64,000 nucleotides of DNA from Vreelandella halophila. GTDB lineage: Bacteria; Pseudomonadota; Gammaproteobacteria; Pseudomonadales; Oleiphilaceae. A model generated the notes under the pieces. That model worked only from the letters and a program-made list of their open reading frames with translations, searched no databases and was not told where the DNA came from. Of the stretch, positions 43,971 to 55,205 are shown piece after piece. A program made the position numbers and the translations under genes. Positions within the stretch are counted from its first letter, which is position 1, and every line of letters begins with the position of its first letter. Where the stretch lies: contig NZ_JACHUZ010000013.1 in the NCBI RefSeq assembly GCF_019903425.1, forward strand, positions 2,424,361 to 2,488,360, given 5' to 3'.

Positions 43971-43979
43971 CCAGCGACC

Positions 43980-44693
43980 ATGTCCGCGCTCCCCTGGCTG
44001 GACACGCGCTCCCACTGGTTCCCGGATCCGGAAACGGCCCTGGAGGAACCGGACGGGCTACTGGCCATCGGGGGCGACCTGCACCCCGAACGCCTCATCC
44101 GGGCCTACAGCCTGGGGATCTTCCCCTGGTTCTCGGACGACCAGCCCATTCTGTGGTGGTCTCCCAACCCGCGCTGTGTGCTCTTCCCGTCGCGTGTTCA
44201 TATTGCCCGCAGCCTGCGCCGCCGGCTGAACCGGGATGAACTGCGCATCACGGTGGATTGCGCCTTCGAGGACGTGATCCGCGACTGCGGCCGCCTGCGC
44301 GCCGAAGGCACCTGGATCACGGGCGACATGGAAGCGGCCTACTGCCACCTTCATGAGCTCGGCCATGCTCATTCCTTCGAAGCCTGGAACGCCGACGGCG
44401 AGCTGGTGGGCGGCCTCTATGGGGTCGCCATCGGCCGCTGCTTCTTCGGGGAATCCATGTTCAGCCGAGAGCGGGACGCCTCCAAGATCGTGTTCGTGCA
44501 CGTGGCCCGTCAGCTTGAACGCTGGGGCTATGCTCTGCTGGACTGTCAGGTGGAAAACAGTCATCTATTGAGCCTGGGCGCCGAACGGATTTCACGCCGG
44601 CGCTTTTTGGCTATACTCAGAGAGAAGGTGGACCGTCCCGCCGGGCACGACTGGCGGATGGACTGGTTCTGGGGCCGGGAGTCCGATACATGA
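43980..44693 (+). CDS. aat: leucyl/phenylalanyl-tRNA-protein transferase Aat
   Basis: This encodes a 237-residue enzyme that adds Leu or Phe to the N-terminus of proteins starting with Lys or Arg, marking them for ClpS-ClpAP. Landmarks are DGLLAIGGDLHPERLI, YSLGIFPWFSDDQPILWWSP and GESMFSRERDASKIVFVHV. The position next to bpt and close to clpA and clpS groups the whole N-degron pathway of this organism in a few kilobases. Its stop overlaps the start of bpt by four bases. Confidence 0.95.
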   Translation: MSALPWLDTRSHWFPDPETALEEPDGLLAIGGDLHPERLIRAYSLGIFPWFSDDQPILWWSPNPRCVLFPSRVHIARSLRRRLNRDELRITVDCAFEDVIRDCGRLRAEGTWITGDMEAAYCHLHELGHAHSFEAWNADGELVGGLYGVAIGRCFFGESMFSRERDASKIVFVHVARQLERWGYALLDCQVENSHLLSLGAERISRRRFLAILREKVDRPAGHDWRMDWFWGRESDT

Positions 44694-45430
44694 GCAGTCT
44701 CAAGACGCTGATCTTCTTTGCCACTCCTGAGCATCCGTGCAGCTACCTGACTGACCGTCAGGCAACGACCATGTTCGTCGATCCCCGGGCAGAGGTGGAC
44801 CGCAACCTGTATACCCAGCTCACGGAGCTGGGCTTCCGGCGCAGCGGCTCCCACTACTACCGCCCGCACTGCCGCGGCTGCAATGCATGCATCCCGGTGC
44901 GTATCCCGGTCGCCCGCTTCCAACCGGACCGTTCCCAGCGCCGCGTGCGACGCGACAATCGCGACCTGACCCTGATCCAGACGCCGGTACGCTTCGACGA
45001 GGAAATCTACGACCTCTATGAGCGCTATGTTGTGGAACGCCACCACGACGGCGACATGTACCCGCCCAGCCGGGAACAGTTCACCTCTTTTCTGATCGAG
45101 GGCAGCATCGACGGCTTCTTCCTGGAGATGCGGCGCGAGGGGCGGCTGATCGCGGTCGCAGTGGTGGATGTGCTCGATACCGGCCTATCGGCCATCTACA
45201 CCTTTTTTGAGCCCGGCGAGGAAAAACGCAGTCTGGGCACCTTCGCAATCCTGTGGCAGGTCCAGGAGGCCCACAGGCGCGGCCTGCCGCACCTGTATCT
45301 GGGATACTGGATCCGCCAGTGCCGCAAGATGAACTACAAAACCCGTTTCCGCCCGCTGGAGCAGCTGGTGAGCGGGCACTGGACCGAGCTGGTCACCAGC
45401 GACGGCATCCTGCACAATTCGCCCGCCTGA
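44690..45430 (+). CDS. bpt: aspartate/glutamate leucyltransferase Bpt (ATE-family)
   Basis: This encodes a 246-residue protein of the arginyl-tRNA-protein transferase family, in bacteria usually a leucyltransferase for acidic N-termini. The start CSYLTDRQATTMFVDP and the Cys motif YRPHCRGCNACIPVRIPV are hallmarks, followed by LYLGYWIRQCRKMNYKTRF near the C-terminus. With Aat it feeds substrates to ClpS. It overlaps aat by four bases. Whether the added residue is Leu or Arg cannot be told from sequence alone; the symbol follows usage for the bacterial branch. Confidence 0.93.
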   Translation: MSSLKTLIFFATPEHPCSYLTDRQATTMFVDPRAEVDRNLYTQLTELGFRRSGSHYYRPHCRGCNACIPVRIPVARFQPDRSQRRVRRDNRDLTLIQTPVRFDEEIYDLYERYVVERHHDGDMYPPSREQFTSFLIEGSIDGFFLEMRREGRLIAVAVVDVLDTGLSAIYTFFEPGEEKRSLGTFAILWQVQEAHRRGLPHLYLGYWIRQCRKMNYKTRFRPLEQLVSGHWTELVTSDGILHNSPA

Positions 45431-45552
45431 TATTTGGCAATGAACGCAAATTAAGGCAGAATTGCGCCACTCTGCCCCGGCATACGCCGTTTTCTGTTCA
45501 TTCCCTGCCGGGCGCATACCAGCGTTTCATCAAAGTACGGAGTAGCAACTGA

Positions 45553-45771
45553 ATGGCAAAGTCCGATGCCGTTGAAATGGAAGGCGTGATCGTCGATACC
45601 CTTCCCAACACCATGTTCCGTGTGGAGCTGGAGAACGGGCACACCGTTACCGCTCACATCTCGGGCAAGATGCGCAAGAACTACATCCGCATCCTGACCG
45701 GCGACAAGGTCAAGGTGGAGCTGACGCCCTATGACCTGAGCAAGGGCCGGATCACCTACCGTTACCGTTAA
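45553..45771 (+). CDS. infA: translation initiation factor IF-1
   Basis: This encodes a 72-residue OB-fold protein that occupies the ribosomal A site during initiation. The sequence [20 protein letters not shown] and the C-terminal [18 protein letters not shown] are near-universal features of IF-1. A leader of about 120 bases separates it from bpt and probably carries its promoter, but no box is convincing. A two-way terminator follows. Confidence 0.97.
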   Translation: MAKSDAVEMEGVIVDTLPNTMFRVELENGHTVTAHISGKMRKNYIRILTGDKVKVELTPYDLSKGRITYRYR

Positions 45772-45821
45772 CACCGTCCATTAGCGGGAGCCCCGTCCCG
45801 CTGCCGTAACGTTCCGGCATT

Positions 45822-45856
45822 AAAAAACCCCGGCATCCGAGGGATACCGGGGTTTT
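45822..45856. terminator. bidirectional terminator between infA and clpA
   Basis: The arms AAAACCCCGGCATCC and GGATACCGGGGTTTT pair with one mismatch around CGAG. The A-run on one side and the T-run on the other make it usable from both strands, as suits the convergent infA and clpA. Confidence 0.9.
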
Positions 45857-45874
45857 CCATTACGGGGCCTGTCG

Positions 45875-48160
45875 TTATTCGACAGGCTCTGCCGGTTCTT
45901 CCGTCTCGAACTCGAACGCCAGGTCGTCGTCCTTCACATGGATGGAGACGTCGCCGCCGTTCTTCGAGAGGCGTCCGAACAGGATCTCCTCCGCCAGACC
46001 CTTCTTGATCTTCTCCTGGATCAGGCGGCCCATGGGGCGAGCGCCCATGTTCTCGTCGTAGCCGTGCTGGGCCAGCCAGAGCTTGGCCTCGTCGTCCACG
46101 TGCAGAACCACCTGCTTCTCGTCCAGCTGGGCCTGAAGCTCCGTAAGGAACTTGTCGACCACGTGCGAGATGATCTCCGGACTGAGCGAGCGGAACTGGA
46201 TGATGCCATCCAGACGGTTTCGGAACTCCGGCGTGAAAGTCTTGTTGATGATCTCCATGCCGTCGGTGCTGTGGTCCTGGTTGGCGAAGCCGATGGAGCG
46301 CTTGGTCAGCACTTCTGCGCCCGCATTGGTGGTCATCACCAGGATCACATGACGGAAGTCCGCCTTGCGCCCGTTGTTGTCCGTGAGCGTACCGTGGTCC
46401 ATGACCTGCAGCAGCAAGTTGAACACTTCCGGGTGCGCCTTCTCGATCTCGTCAAGCAGCAGCACGCAGTGCGGGTGCTTGTTGACGTTCTCGGTCAGCA
46501 GCCCGCCCTGATCGTAGCCCACGTAGCCCGGAGGCGCCCCGATCAACCGTGACACCGTGTGGCGCTCCATGTACTCGGACATGTCGAAGCGCACCAGCTC
46601 GATGCCCAGAAGGCTGGCAAGCTGGCGCGTGACTTCGGTCTTGCCCACCCCCGTGGGGCCGGCAAACATGAAGGCCCCTTCGGGTTTTTCCGGCGCCTTG
46701 AGGCCGGCGCGGGCCAGCTTAATGGCGGTGGACAGGGACTCGATAGCCTCATCCTGACCGAAGACGGTCATCTTCAGGTCGCGCTCGATGTTGCGCAGCA
46801 CGTCCTTGTCCGAGGTGGAGACGTTCTTCGGTGGAATCCGCGCAATGGCCGCCACGATGTCCTCAATGGCGCCTTCGTTGATCACCTTGCGGCGCTTGGA
46901 TACCGGCAACAGCTGCTGGCGCGCGCCGGCCTCGTCGATCACGTCGATGGCCTTGTCCGGCAGGTGCCGGTCGGTGATGTAGCGCCCGGCCAGCTCCGCG
47001 GCACTGCGCAGCGCCTTGTCGGTGTACTTGAGTTCGTGATGCTTCTCGAAGTGGGTCTTGAGCCCCTTGAGGATCCGGTAGGTGTCCTCAACGCTCGGCT
47101 CGTTCACATCGATCTTCTGGAAACGCCGCGCCAGGGCACTGTCCTTCTCGAAGATTCCGCGGAACTCCGAGAAGGTGGTGGAGCCAATGCAGCGCATCTC
47201 GCCGGAGCCAAGCATGGGCTTGAGAAGGTTGGAGGCGTCCATGACACCACCGGAGGCCGAACCGGCGCCGATGATGGTGTGGACCTCATCGATGAACAGG
47301 ATCGCGTGCTCGCGCTTCTTGAGTTCCGCCAGCAGTGCCTTGAGGCGCTTCTCGAAGTCACCCCGGTACTTGGTGCCGGCCAGCAGCGCGCCCAGATCCA
47401 GCGAGAACACCTCGGCGTTCTTGATCACGTCCGGTACGTCGCCGTCAACGATCTTCTTCGCCAGGCCCTCGGCGATGGCGGTCTTGCCCACACCGGCCTC
47501 GCCCACCAGCAGCGGGTTATTCTTGCGCCGGCGGACCAGGATCTGGATGGTGCGCTCCACTTCGTGCTCGCGCCCGATCAGTGGGTCGATATGCCCCTGG
47601 GTGGCGCGCTCGTTGAGGTTCTGGGCGTAGGCTTCCAGAGGATTGGAGCTGGTGCCTTCCTCCGCGCTTTCTTCCTGCTGCATCGATTCCGACTCCGAAC
47701 CACCTTCTTTCTCATCCGGCCCTGACACCTTGGAGATGCCGTGGGAGATGAAGTTCACCACGTCGATGCGGGCAATGTTCTGCTTCTTGAGCACAAATAC
47801 CGCCTGGCTTTCCTGCTCGCTGAAGATGGCCACCAGCACGTTAGCGCCGGTTACCTCCTTCTTGCCGGAGGACTGCACATGGAACACAGCCCGCTGCAGC
47901 ACGCGCTGGAACCCCAGCGTGGGCTGGGTCTCGCGCTCACTGTCATTGGAGGGGATCAGCGGCGTCGTGGAATCCACGAAGTCGTTGAGCTCCTCGCGCA
48001 GTCGCGGCAGGTCGGCCCCGCAGGCTTTGAGCACGCGTACGGCGGATTCGTTGTCGAGCAATGCCAGCAGCAGATGCTCCACGGTCATGAACTCATGACG
48101 CTTGTCCCGCGCGTTACGGAATGCCTCGTTGAGGGTCAGTTCGAGGTCTTTACTGAGCAT
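45875..48160 (-). CDS. clpA: ATP-dependent Clp protease ATPase subunit ClpA
   Basis: This encodes a 761-residue AAA+ unfoldase that feeds proteins to ClpP. The N-domain ([20 protein letters not shown]), which binds ClpS, is intact. The first ATPase has [19 protein letters not shown] and the second [19 protein letters not shown], with Walker [16 protein letters not shown]. An acidic Gln- and Ser-rich linker near residues 150-170 separates the N-domain from the first ATPase. The C-terminus ends with an acidic tail. The clpS gene lies 15 bases upstream on the same strand. Confidence 0.96.
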   Translation of the reverse strand: MLSKDLELTLNEAFRNARDKRHEFMTVEHLLLALLDNESAVRVLKACGADLPRLREELNDFVDSTTPLIPSNDSERETQPTLGFQRVLQRAVFHVQSSGKKEVTGANVLVAIFSEQESQAVFVLKKQNIARIDVVNFISHGISKVSGPDEKEGGSESESMQQEESAEEGTSSNPLEAYAQNLNERATQGHIDPLIGREHEVERTIQILVRRRKNNPLLVGEAGVGKTAIAEGLAKKIVDGDVPDVIKNAEVFSLDLGALLAGTKYRGDFEKRLKALLAELKKREHAILFIDEVHTIIGAGSASGGVMDASNLLKPMLGSGEMRCIGSTTFSEFRGIFEKDSALARRFQKIDVNEPSVEDTYRILKGLKTHFEKHHELKYTDKALRSAAELAGRYITDRHLPDKAIDVIDEAGARQQLLPVSKRRKVINEGAIEDIVAAIARIPPKNVSTSDKDVLRNIERDLKMTVFGQDEAIESLSTAIKLARAGLKAPEKPEGAFMFAGPTGVGKTEVTRQLASLLGIELVRFDMSEYMERHTVSRLIGAPPGYVGYDQGGLLTENVNKHPHCVLLLDEIEKAHPEVFNLLLQVMDHGTLTDNNGRKADFRHVILVMTTNAGAEVLTKRSIGFANQDHSTDGMEIINKTFTPEFRNRLDGIIQFRSLSPEIISHVVDKFLTELQAQLDEKQVVLHVDDEAKLWLAQHGYDENMGARPMGRLIQEKIKKGLAEEILFGRLSKNGGDVSIHVKDDDLAFEFETEEPAEPVE

Positions 48161-48174
48161 GGGCCACCCCGGTT

Positions 48175-48528
48175 TCAGTCAGCTCGTTCAATCTCACACA
48201 GCAGCGGATGATCGTGCTCGGAAGCATATTGATTCACCTGGGCCGCTTTCGTTTCCGCTATATCCCGAGTATAGACGCCACAGACCGCTTTGCCCTGAGT
48301 GTGTACCGCCAGCATGATCTGTGTCGCTTTTTCCTCCGGCATGGCGAAGAAGGTCATTAGAACCTCCACGACGAAGTCCATCGGCGTGTAGTCATCATTC
48401 ATCAGCACCACCCGGTACAGCGAGGGGTGCTTGACCTCGGGTTTCTCCGTTTCAACGGCGGTGCCGTCGTCCTGGCCCGGGTCTTCTTCTCCACCATCCT
48501 GATTCCATACTAGTAGAGCCTGATCCAT
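48175..48528 (-). CDS. clpS: ClpA adaptor ClpS
   Basis: This encodes about 117 residues. The ATG at 48528 gives [17 protein letters not shown], with a weak AGG upstream; the frame is open to 48630. The flexible acidic N-terminus is followed by the core [20 protein letters not shown], in which Asn and Asp of NDD bind the alpha-amino group of N-degrons, then [19 protein letters not shown]. ClpS delivers proteins with Leu, Phe, Tyr or Trp at the N-terminus to ClpAP. Its neighbours aat, bpt and clpA complete the pathway. Confidence 0.95.
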   Translation of the reverse strand: MDQALLVWNQDGGEEDPGQDDGTAVETEKPEVKHPSLYRVVLMNDDYTPMDFVVEVLMTFFAMPEEKATQIMLAVHTQGKAVCGVYTRDIAETKAAQVNQYASEHDHPLLCEIERAD

Positions 48529-48842
48529 CTTTACGAACCTGTCTTCAATCATAATGTGTCGCCATGTACGGATTCCGGCTATGCTCACCATCGCCTGACT
48601 GGATTTTATCACGTTCATCCCGCCCGACACCCGCCCAGCTCACCCACGACCAGTCCTCAAATTGGTCATACGTCTCTTGACTCTGGTGGATTTTTGGTCA
48701 ACAGTTTCCCTGATGATTTTACAAAGCGTTACATTCATTCGCCCATTCGCCCGCTGTGACCAGGAGCGGTTCGGGGGAACCGCCTCCAGACGCCAACCAG
48801 GCAGTCGGCAGTCAGGGATTCTCTGAGAGCAAGGAGGAAGTG
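48529..48842. other. divergent clpS-cspD intergenic region
   Basis: This 314-base stretch holds no gene I can support. It must contain promoters for clpS (leftward) and cspD (rightward). A plus-strand TTGACT at 48677-48682 has only a poor -10 (AACAGT) 17 bases on, so no promoter is called. The last 100 bases form the cspD leader. Confidence 0.5.
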
Positions 48843-49163
48843 ATGCATCAGGGCAAGGTCAAGTGGTTCAATAACGCCAAGGGGTACGGCTTCATCATTG
48901 AGGAGGGAGAGAGCGAGGATCTCTTCGTCCATTTCTCCTCCATCCAGATGGAAGGCTACAAGACGCTCAAGGCGGGCCAGCGTGTTGAATTCGAGAAACA
49001 ACCCAGTGCCAAGGGCATCCACGCGGTCAACATCATCCCCCATGAAGCGCCGTCACGGCGCAGGGAAGGCAGTGAGACCGCGTCACAGGAAAACAGCACT
49101 GCTGCTGGCGCAGGCAACGAGTCGCGTGCACGACAGCCGGAATCCCAGCGGCAGACAGCCTGA
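48843..49163 (+). CDS. cspD: cold-shock domain protein CspD-like
   Basis: This encodes about 106 residues from the ATG at 48843, preceded by a strong SD (AAGGAGG). The first 70 are a cold-shock domain: [19 protein letters not shown] with RNP1, then [10 protein letters not shown] with RNP2. The C-terminal 35 residues are a polar, low-complexity tail rich in Ser, Gln and Arg. The location divergent from clpS is the same as that of E. coli cspD, which encodes a replication inhibitor made in stationary phase. The protein binds single-stranded nucleic acid. Confidence 0.9.
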   Translation: MHQGKVKWFNNAKGYGFIIEEGESEDLFVHFSSIQMEGYKTLKAGQRVEFEKQPSAKGIHAVNIIPHEAPSRRREGSETASQENSTAAGAGNESRARQPESQRQTA

Positions 49164-49289
49164 ATACGCCCCGCTTCCCCTGTCGGGGCATCCATGGTGC
49201 CCCGCAATGGTGGTCTGCGTCCGCTCTTCCCTTCCGCCACTCAGCATTCTAGAGTCTGCATCCATCAGTGTCAGACCGGAGTTTGCCCG

Positions 49290-49739
49290 ATGCAGTGGAA
49301 GCCCAATGCCACCGTTGCCGTTGTCGTCCCCGACGGCGAATGGTTCCTGATGGTGGAGGAGCACAGCGAAGGCGCCGTGGTTCTCAACCAGCCAGCAGGC
49401 CACATCGAGGAAGCCGAATCCATATTGGAGGCCGCGCGGCGCGAGGCCCTGGAGGAAACCGGCTACCTCGTAACGCTTGAGGCCTTTCTCGGCATCTATG
49501 TGTTCCGCTCCCCCCACAACGGACTCACCTATCACCGCTATGCCTTCATTGGCCAAGCTGGGCCCAGGGAAACGGACGCCCTTGATGACGGCATTATCGC
49601 CGCACACTGGCTCACCCCCGAGGAACTCGATGCCCGCAGTGATCAGCTGCGCAGCCCGTTGGTCGCCAACTGCATCAGTGACTACCGCAGTGGCCGCCGT
49701 TTCCCGCTGGATCTGATCCGGGAAATCGAGCCGCAGTGA
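49290..49739 (+). CDS. nudJ: Nudix hydrolase NudJ-like
   Basis: This encodes about 149 residues from the ATG at 49290 ([20 protein letters not shown]); the open frame reaches back to 49194 but without a start site of quality. The Nudix box spans [20 protein letters not shown] and TGY (about residues 36-58), with all Glu residues needed for metal binding. NudJ removes phosphate from thiamin and nucleoside di- and triphosphates. The gene sits directly before mnmA, as in E. coli and many relatives, which supports the name. Confidence 0.9.
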   Translation: MQWKPNATVAVVVPDGEWFLMVEEHSEGAVVLNQPAGHIEEAESILEAARREALEETGYLVTLEAFLGIYVFRSPHNGLTYHRYAFIGQAGPRETDALDDGIIAAHWLTPEELDARSDQLRSPLVANCISDYRSGRRFPLDLIREIEPQ

Positions 49740-49773
49740 CGCACCCGCGCCAATCCCCTACAATAGGCGCCCT

Positions 49774-50940
49774 ATGACCGAAGTACAGAATCCCGGTAAC
49801 GCGACCGCGCCCCACGTCATCGTCGGCATGTCCGGCGGTGTCGACTCCTCCGTGGCTGCCCTGCTGCTCAAACAGCAGGGCTACCGCGTGGAAGGCCTGT
49901 TCATGAAGAACTGGGACGAGGCGGACGGTACCGAGCACTGCACCATCATGGAGGATCTGGCAGATGCCCAGGCCGTGGCCGGGCGCATCGGGATTCCGCT
50001 GTACACCGCCAGCTTCTCCGGCGAATACTGGGACCGGGTGTTCGAGCACTTCCTGGCCGAATACAGCGCCGGCCGCACCCCCAACCCGGACATCCTGTGC
50101 AACAAGGAGATCAAGTTCCGGGCCTTTCTGGACCATGCGGTGACACTGGGTGCCGATTACATCGCAACGGGCCATTACGCCCGCCGCCGCGTCATCGGTG
50201 ACGGCAGCCAGGCCCAGCTGCTTCGGGGGCTCGACGGCAACAAGGACCAGAGCTATTTCCTGCATGCCGTGGCCGGTGAGCGCCTGGCACGAACCCTCTT
50301 CCCGCTCGGGGACATGGATAAGGGCGAAGTCCGCCGGATCGCGGAAGACGCCGGCCTGGTCACCCATGACAAGAAGGACAGCACCGGCATCTGCTTTATC
50401 GGGGAGCGCCGCTTCAGCGACTTCCTCAAGACGTACCTGCCGGCACAGCCCGGGAACATCGAAACCTCCGACGGTGATGTGATCGGGCGTCACCAGGGCC
50501 TGATGTACCACACCATTGGCCAGCGCCAGGGCCTTGGAATCGGGGGGCTTTCCGGTTACAGCACCGAGCCCTGGTACGTGGCGGACAAGGACCTGGACCG
50601 CAACGTCCTGGTCGCTGTCCAGGGCGGTCAGCACCCCCTGCTCTACCGGCGCGGCCTGTACACATGGCACATCGACTGGATCACTGGGGCGCCAGAACTG
50701 CCGCTGCGCTGCGTGGCCAAGAACCGTTATCGCCAGCCCGACCAGAGCTGCACCCTGGAGGCGGCCGGGGATGGCTATCGTGTCCTTTTCGATGAGCCCC
50801 AGCGTGCGGTCACGCCCGGCCAGTCGGTGGTGTTCTATCAGGGTGAGATCTGCCTCGGCGGGGGCGTCATCGAGCGCACCTTCATGGACGAGGCTGGCTC
50901 ACCCGGCGAATCCATTCCCATTCAGGGGCAGTCCGCGTGA
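49774..50940 (+). CDS. mnmA: tRNA 2-thiouridine synthase MnmA
   Basis: This 388-residue enzyme puts sulfur on U34 of tRNAs for Lys, Glu and Gln. The PP-loop is [20 protein letters not shown]. The catalytic cysteines are in [14 protein letters not shown] (near residue 109) and [13 protein letters not shown] (near residue 207). The substrate segment [12 protein letters not shown] and the C-terminal barrel are complete. The start is 34 bases after nudJ, and the gene overlaps hflD by four bases. Confidence 0.96.
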   Translation: MTEVQNPGNATAPHVIVGMSGGVDSSVAALLLKQQGYRVEGLFMKNWDEADGTEHCTIMEDLADAQAVAGRIGIPLYTASFSGEYWDRVFEHFLAEYSAGRTPNPDILCNKEIKFRAFLDHAVTLGADYIATGHYARRRVIGDGSQAQLLRGLDGNKDQSYFLHAVAGERLARTLFPLGDMDKGEVRRIAEDAGLVTHDKKDSTGICFIGERRFSDFLKTYLPAQPGNIETSDGDVIGRHQGLMYHTIGQRQGLGIGGLSGYSTEPWYVADKDLDRNVLVAVQGGQHPLLYRRGLYTWHIDWITGAPELPLRCVAKNRYRQPDQSCTLEAAGDGYRVLFDEPQRAVTPGQSVVFYQGEICLGGGVIERTFMDEAGSPGESIPIQGQSA

Positions 50941-51563
50941 GCGGTAGTCTGCGTGACCAGACCCTGGCGCTGGCCGGCATTTTCCAGGCTGCCAGCCTGG
51001 TGCACCACACGGCCACCAAGGGCCAGTGTCCACAGGATCCGCTGGAAACCACCATCCGTTCCCTGTTTGAAACGGACCCCGGCAACACACTGGATGTCTA
51101 CGGCGACCTTTACGGCCTGCGCGAGGGCCTTAAAACCCTGCGCCGGGCCATGGGCCAACAGCCCGCTGGCCAGGACACCCAGATCCTGCGCTACAGCCTG
51201 AGCCTGGTCCAGCTTGAAGCACGCCTGCGCAAGCAGCCGGACATGATGGACACCATCGGTGAACGCATTGAGCAGGCACGGCGCACCGTCGAGCACTTCG
51301 GCCCAACCCACCCGAACGTACAGCGCAACCTGGCCAGCATCTACCAGGACACACTCAGCACCTTCCGGATCAAAATCAACGTGAACGGTCACCGCCAGTA
51401 CCTTGAAATTGAAGAGAATGCGGTTCGAATACGTGCCTGCCTTCTGGCCGGTATCCGCTCCGCGGTACTCTGGCGCCAGCTGGGTGGCCGGCGCTGGCAG
51501 CTGCTCTTCCGCCGCAAGCGCCATGTCGCCATCGCCGATGGCATCCTTCACGACCTCGACTGA
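50937..51563 (+). CDS. hflD: lysogenization regulator homologue HflD
   Basis: This encodes a 208-residue all-helical protein of the HflD family, starting with GTG (GTGA overlap with mnmA). Landmarks are [18 protein letters not shown] and ISVNG-type [20 protein letters not shown], with a C-terminal basic segment [16 protein letters not shown]. In E. coli the protein sits at the inner membrane and interferes with lambda CII; its cellular role elsewhere is unclear. The mnmA-hflD-purB order is a stable feature of gammaproteobacteria. Confidence 0.93.
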   Translation: MSGSLRDQTLALAGIFQAASLVHHTATKGQCPQDPLETTIRSLFETDPGNTLDVYGDLYGLREGLKTLRRAMGQQPAGQDTQILRYSLSLVQLEARLRKQPDMMDTIGERIEQARRTVEHFGPTHPNVQRNLASIYQDTLSTFRIKINVNGHRQYLEIEENAVRIRACLLAGIRSAVLWRQLGGRRWQLLFRRKRHVAIADGILHDLD

Positions 51564-51591
51564 GCGCCTGCCTGCACCCTGCCCGCTTGTG

Positions 51592-51597
51592 TATAAT
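51592..51597 (+). promoter_or_regulatory. -10 box of a likely purB promoter
   Basis: A perfect TATAAT lies 36 bases before the purB ATG. No good -35 box is found at 16-18 bases upstream, so a regulator or an upstream element may help. Its position after the hflD stop suggests that purB is also expressed on its own. Confidence 0.5.
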
Positions 51598-51599
51598 AG

Positions 51600-53030
<1,431 letters not shown>

Positions 53031-53058
53031 CCCCTGAAACCAAAGGCCGCAAAACCTC

Positions 53059-54246
53059 ATGTCCGTACTCGGCGAAACCAGCATCGAGACCTTCCTCAGC
53101 GACTACTGGCAGAAGAAGCCGCTGATCATCCGCAACGCCTTTCCGGATCTCGAGTCACCGGTGTCGGTGGACGAGCTTGCCGGACTGGCCTGCGAGGAGG
53201 CGGTGGAATCCCGCCTTGTCTTCGAGACGGAGAACGACAAACCCTGGCAGCTGCACAACGGACCCTTTGAGGAGACCTACCTGCAGTCGCTTCCGGACCG
53301 GGACTGGACCCTGCTGGTCCAGGGCCTGGACCACTGGGTACCGGAGGCGGCGGAGTTGCTGGAGTACTTCCGCTTCGTGCCCAACTGGCGCCTGGACGAC
53401 ATCATGGCCAGCTTTGCGCCCGTGGGCGGCAGCGTCGGCCCGCATTTCGACCGCTACGATGTCTTCCTGCTCCAGACCATCGGCCAGCGGCGCTGGAAGA
53501 TCGGCGGCGTTCACGACAACAGCTCACTGCGGGTCGAAGGCACACCACTGCACATCCTGGCGGACTTTGAAACCGAGGAGGAAGCCGTACTCAACCCTGG
53601 GGACATGCTCTATCTGCCACCCGGCGTGGCTCACTGGGGCATTGCCGAGAACGACTGCATGACCCTGTCCATCGGGTTCCGCACGCCCAGCCACGCGGAC
53701 GTGGTGACCGGGGTCGCGGACTCAGTGGCCGACAGCCCGGCCCTGGACCGCCAGCTGGAGGATCCGGCGCCCGCGCTCCAGGATAACCCGGGGCGCATAA
53801 GCCACTCCCAGATCAATGAATTACGGTCAATTCTTGAGAACGCACTCCAGACCCCGGACGCCATCGCCAGCTGGTTCGGCCAGGCCATGACCGAACCTTG
53901 TCACGAGGGCATTGTGGAACCCCCGGAAGACCCGATGGATTCCACCACCCTCCAGGAGCTGGTCGGCGAAGGCGTCTCTCTTATCTGGAACGAAGGCAGC
54001 CGCTTCAGCTTCTACGACCTCCCGGACGATGGCGGCCGGCTGCTGTTCGTGGACGGCCAGCGCTTCCGCCTGACCGGCAACGCCACCGGCATTGCAGGGG
54101 TTCTCTGCGCCGGACGGCATCCGGATATGACCGCCCTCGCCGGCTATATCCAGGAACCCGCGCTCGCTGACCTGGTGGTCTCCCTGATCAATCAGGGCAG
54201 CCTGTACCCGGAAGGCGATGATGAGGAAGAGGACGACGGGGAATGA
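53059..54246 (+). CDS. roxA: cupin/JmjC ribosomal oxygenase RoxA (YcfD-like)
   Basis: This encodes a 395-residue 2-oxoglutarate oxygenase that hydroxylates an arginine of ribosomal protein uL16. The JmjC-type core has the metal ligands in GPHFDRYDVFLLQTIGQRRW (His-x-Asp) and GVAHWGIAE (second His). The N-terminal FLSDYWQKKPLIIRNAF is a family signature, and the C-terminal winged-helix part follows after residue 250. An acidic tail ends the protein. It overlaps the next gene by four bases. The length matches the E. coli protein closely (about 370). Confidence 0.93.
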   Translation: MSVLGETSIETFLSDYWQKKPLIIRNAFPDLESPVSVDELAGLACEEAVESRLVFETENDKPWQLHNGPFEETYLQSLPDRDWTLLVQGLDHWVPEAAELLEYFRFVPNWRLDDIMASFAPVGGSVGPHFDRYDVFLLQTIGQRRWKIGGVHDNSSLRVEGTPLHILADFETEEEAVLNPGDMLYLPPGVAHWGIAENDCMTLSIGFRTPSHADVVTGVADSVADSPALDRQLEDPAPALQDNPGRISHSQINELRSILENALQTPDAIASWFGQAMTEPCHEGIVEPPEDPMDSTTLQELVGEGVSLIWNEGSRFSFYDLPDDGGRLLFVDGQRFRLTGNATGIAGVLCAGRHPDMTALAGYIQEPALADLVVSLINQGSLYPEGDDEEEDDGE

Positions 54247-55202
54247 GGATCGAGGCGCACCCCGCCGGCCAGTTGCCGGAAGCCGCCATCGCACTGCGAC
54301 GCCAGGTGTTCACTGTTGAACAGCAGGTGCCCGAGGAGCTGGAATGGGATGACACCGACGCCAGCGCGGTGCATTACCTTGTCCATGACGACACTGGAGA
54401 GCCCGTTGCAACGGCCCGCCTCTACGAGGAACAGAGCGGCTGGGGAGCGATCGGCCGTATGGCGGTCGCCACCAGTGCACGTGGTCAGGACCTGGGAACA
54501 CACCTGTTGGCGCGGATGCTCCAGGATGGGCTCGCCACCTGGAACCGCTTCACGCTTGGTGCCCAGGAGGCGGCGGTCGATTTCTACCGGCGGCTGGGCT
54601 TCTATGTGGTCTCGGAAAGGTACATGGATGCCGGGATCCCCCACCGGCGCATGAACTGCACTGCACCCTCGCTGGTGCTCCGCCAGCAGGCGGAAACCCG
54701 CTGCCCATTCCTGCTGGCCTCGGACACCACCAGTTGGCAGCTCAATGCCAACGGCGATCAGCTGGAAGCGCTCCTGGCCATGGCGGAACAGGCGACCCGC
54801 CGACTCTGGATCCACGACAACTCCCTCAGCCACGCCCTCTATGACGACAGCGTGCTGGAACAGGCGGTGTCACAGCTGGCCCGACGCAGCCGCCACAGCG
54901 ACATCCGCTTTCTCATCCATGACGATACCCCACTGGTGAAGCGCCGGCACAGCCTGGTGGAGCTGATGCGCCGACTGCCAAGCCGCATGGGCCTCAGGCT
55001 GGTGAACACCAGCTACCCCCACCCCAGCCGCCCGGTGATCCTGGTGGACGACAGCGGGGTCATCAGCCGGCATGATTTCGATACGGCAGAGGGCTTTGCC
55101 AACGCCTCGGCACCGCGCCGGGTGCGCCCCTTCGCCGAGGAATTTGAGCGCGCCTGGGAATACGGCCGCAGCTCCGTGGAACTGCGCGACCTGCCCCTCT
55201 GA
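54243..55202 (+). CDS. GNAT acetyltransferase fused to a PLD-like C-terminal domain
   Basis: This 319-residue protein has a GNAT domain in its first 140 residues: RRQVFTVEQQVPEELEWDD, then GRMAVATSARGQDLGTHLL with the acetyl-CoA loop. The second half (from about residue 165, AMAEQATRRLWIHDNSLSHA) is a separate domain that resembles the DUF7931-type region found after GNAT domains, with an alternating beta-alpha pattern like the phospholipase D fold but without an H-x-K motif. Its substrate is unknown. It overlaps roxA by four bases, suggesting a joint unit, possibly related to ribosome or translation upkeep, though this is a guess. Confidence 0.85.
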   Translation: MRIEAHPAGQLPEAAIALRRQVFTVEQQVPEELEWDDTDASAVHYLVHDDTGEPVATARLYEEQSGWGAIGRMAVATSARGQDLGTHLLARMLQDGLATWNRFTLGAQEAAVDFYRRLGFYVVSERYMDAGIPHRRMNCTAPSLVLRQQAETRCPFLLASDTTSWQLNANGDQLEALLAMAEQATRRLWIHDNSLSHALYDDSVLEQAVSQLARRSRHSDIRFLIHDDTPLVKRRHSLVELMRRLPSRMGLRLVNTSYPHPSRPVILVDDSGVISRHDFDTAEGFANASAPRRVRPFAEEFERAWEYGRSSVELRDLPL

Positions 55203-55205
55203 GAC

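Noticed and set aside
49164-49290. Hairpin with GCCCCG and CGGGGC arms after cspD as a terminator
   Set aside because: The loop is long and no T-run follows, so it is not called.
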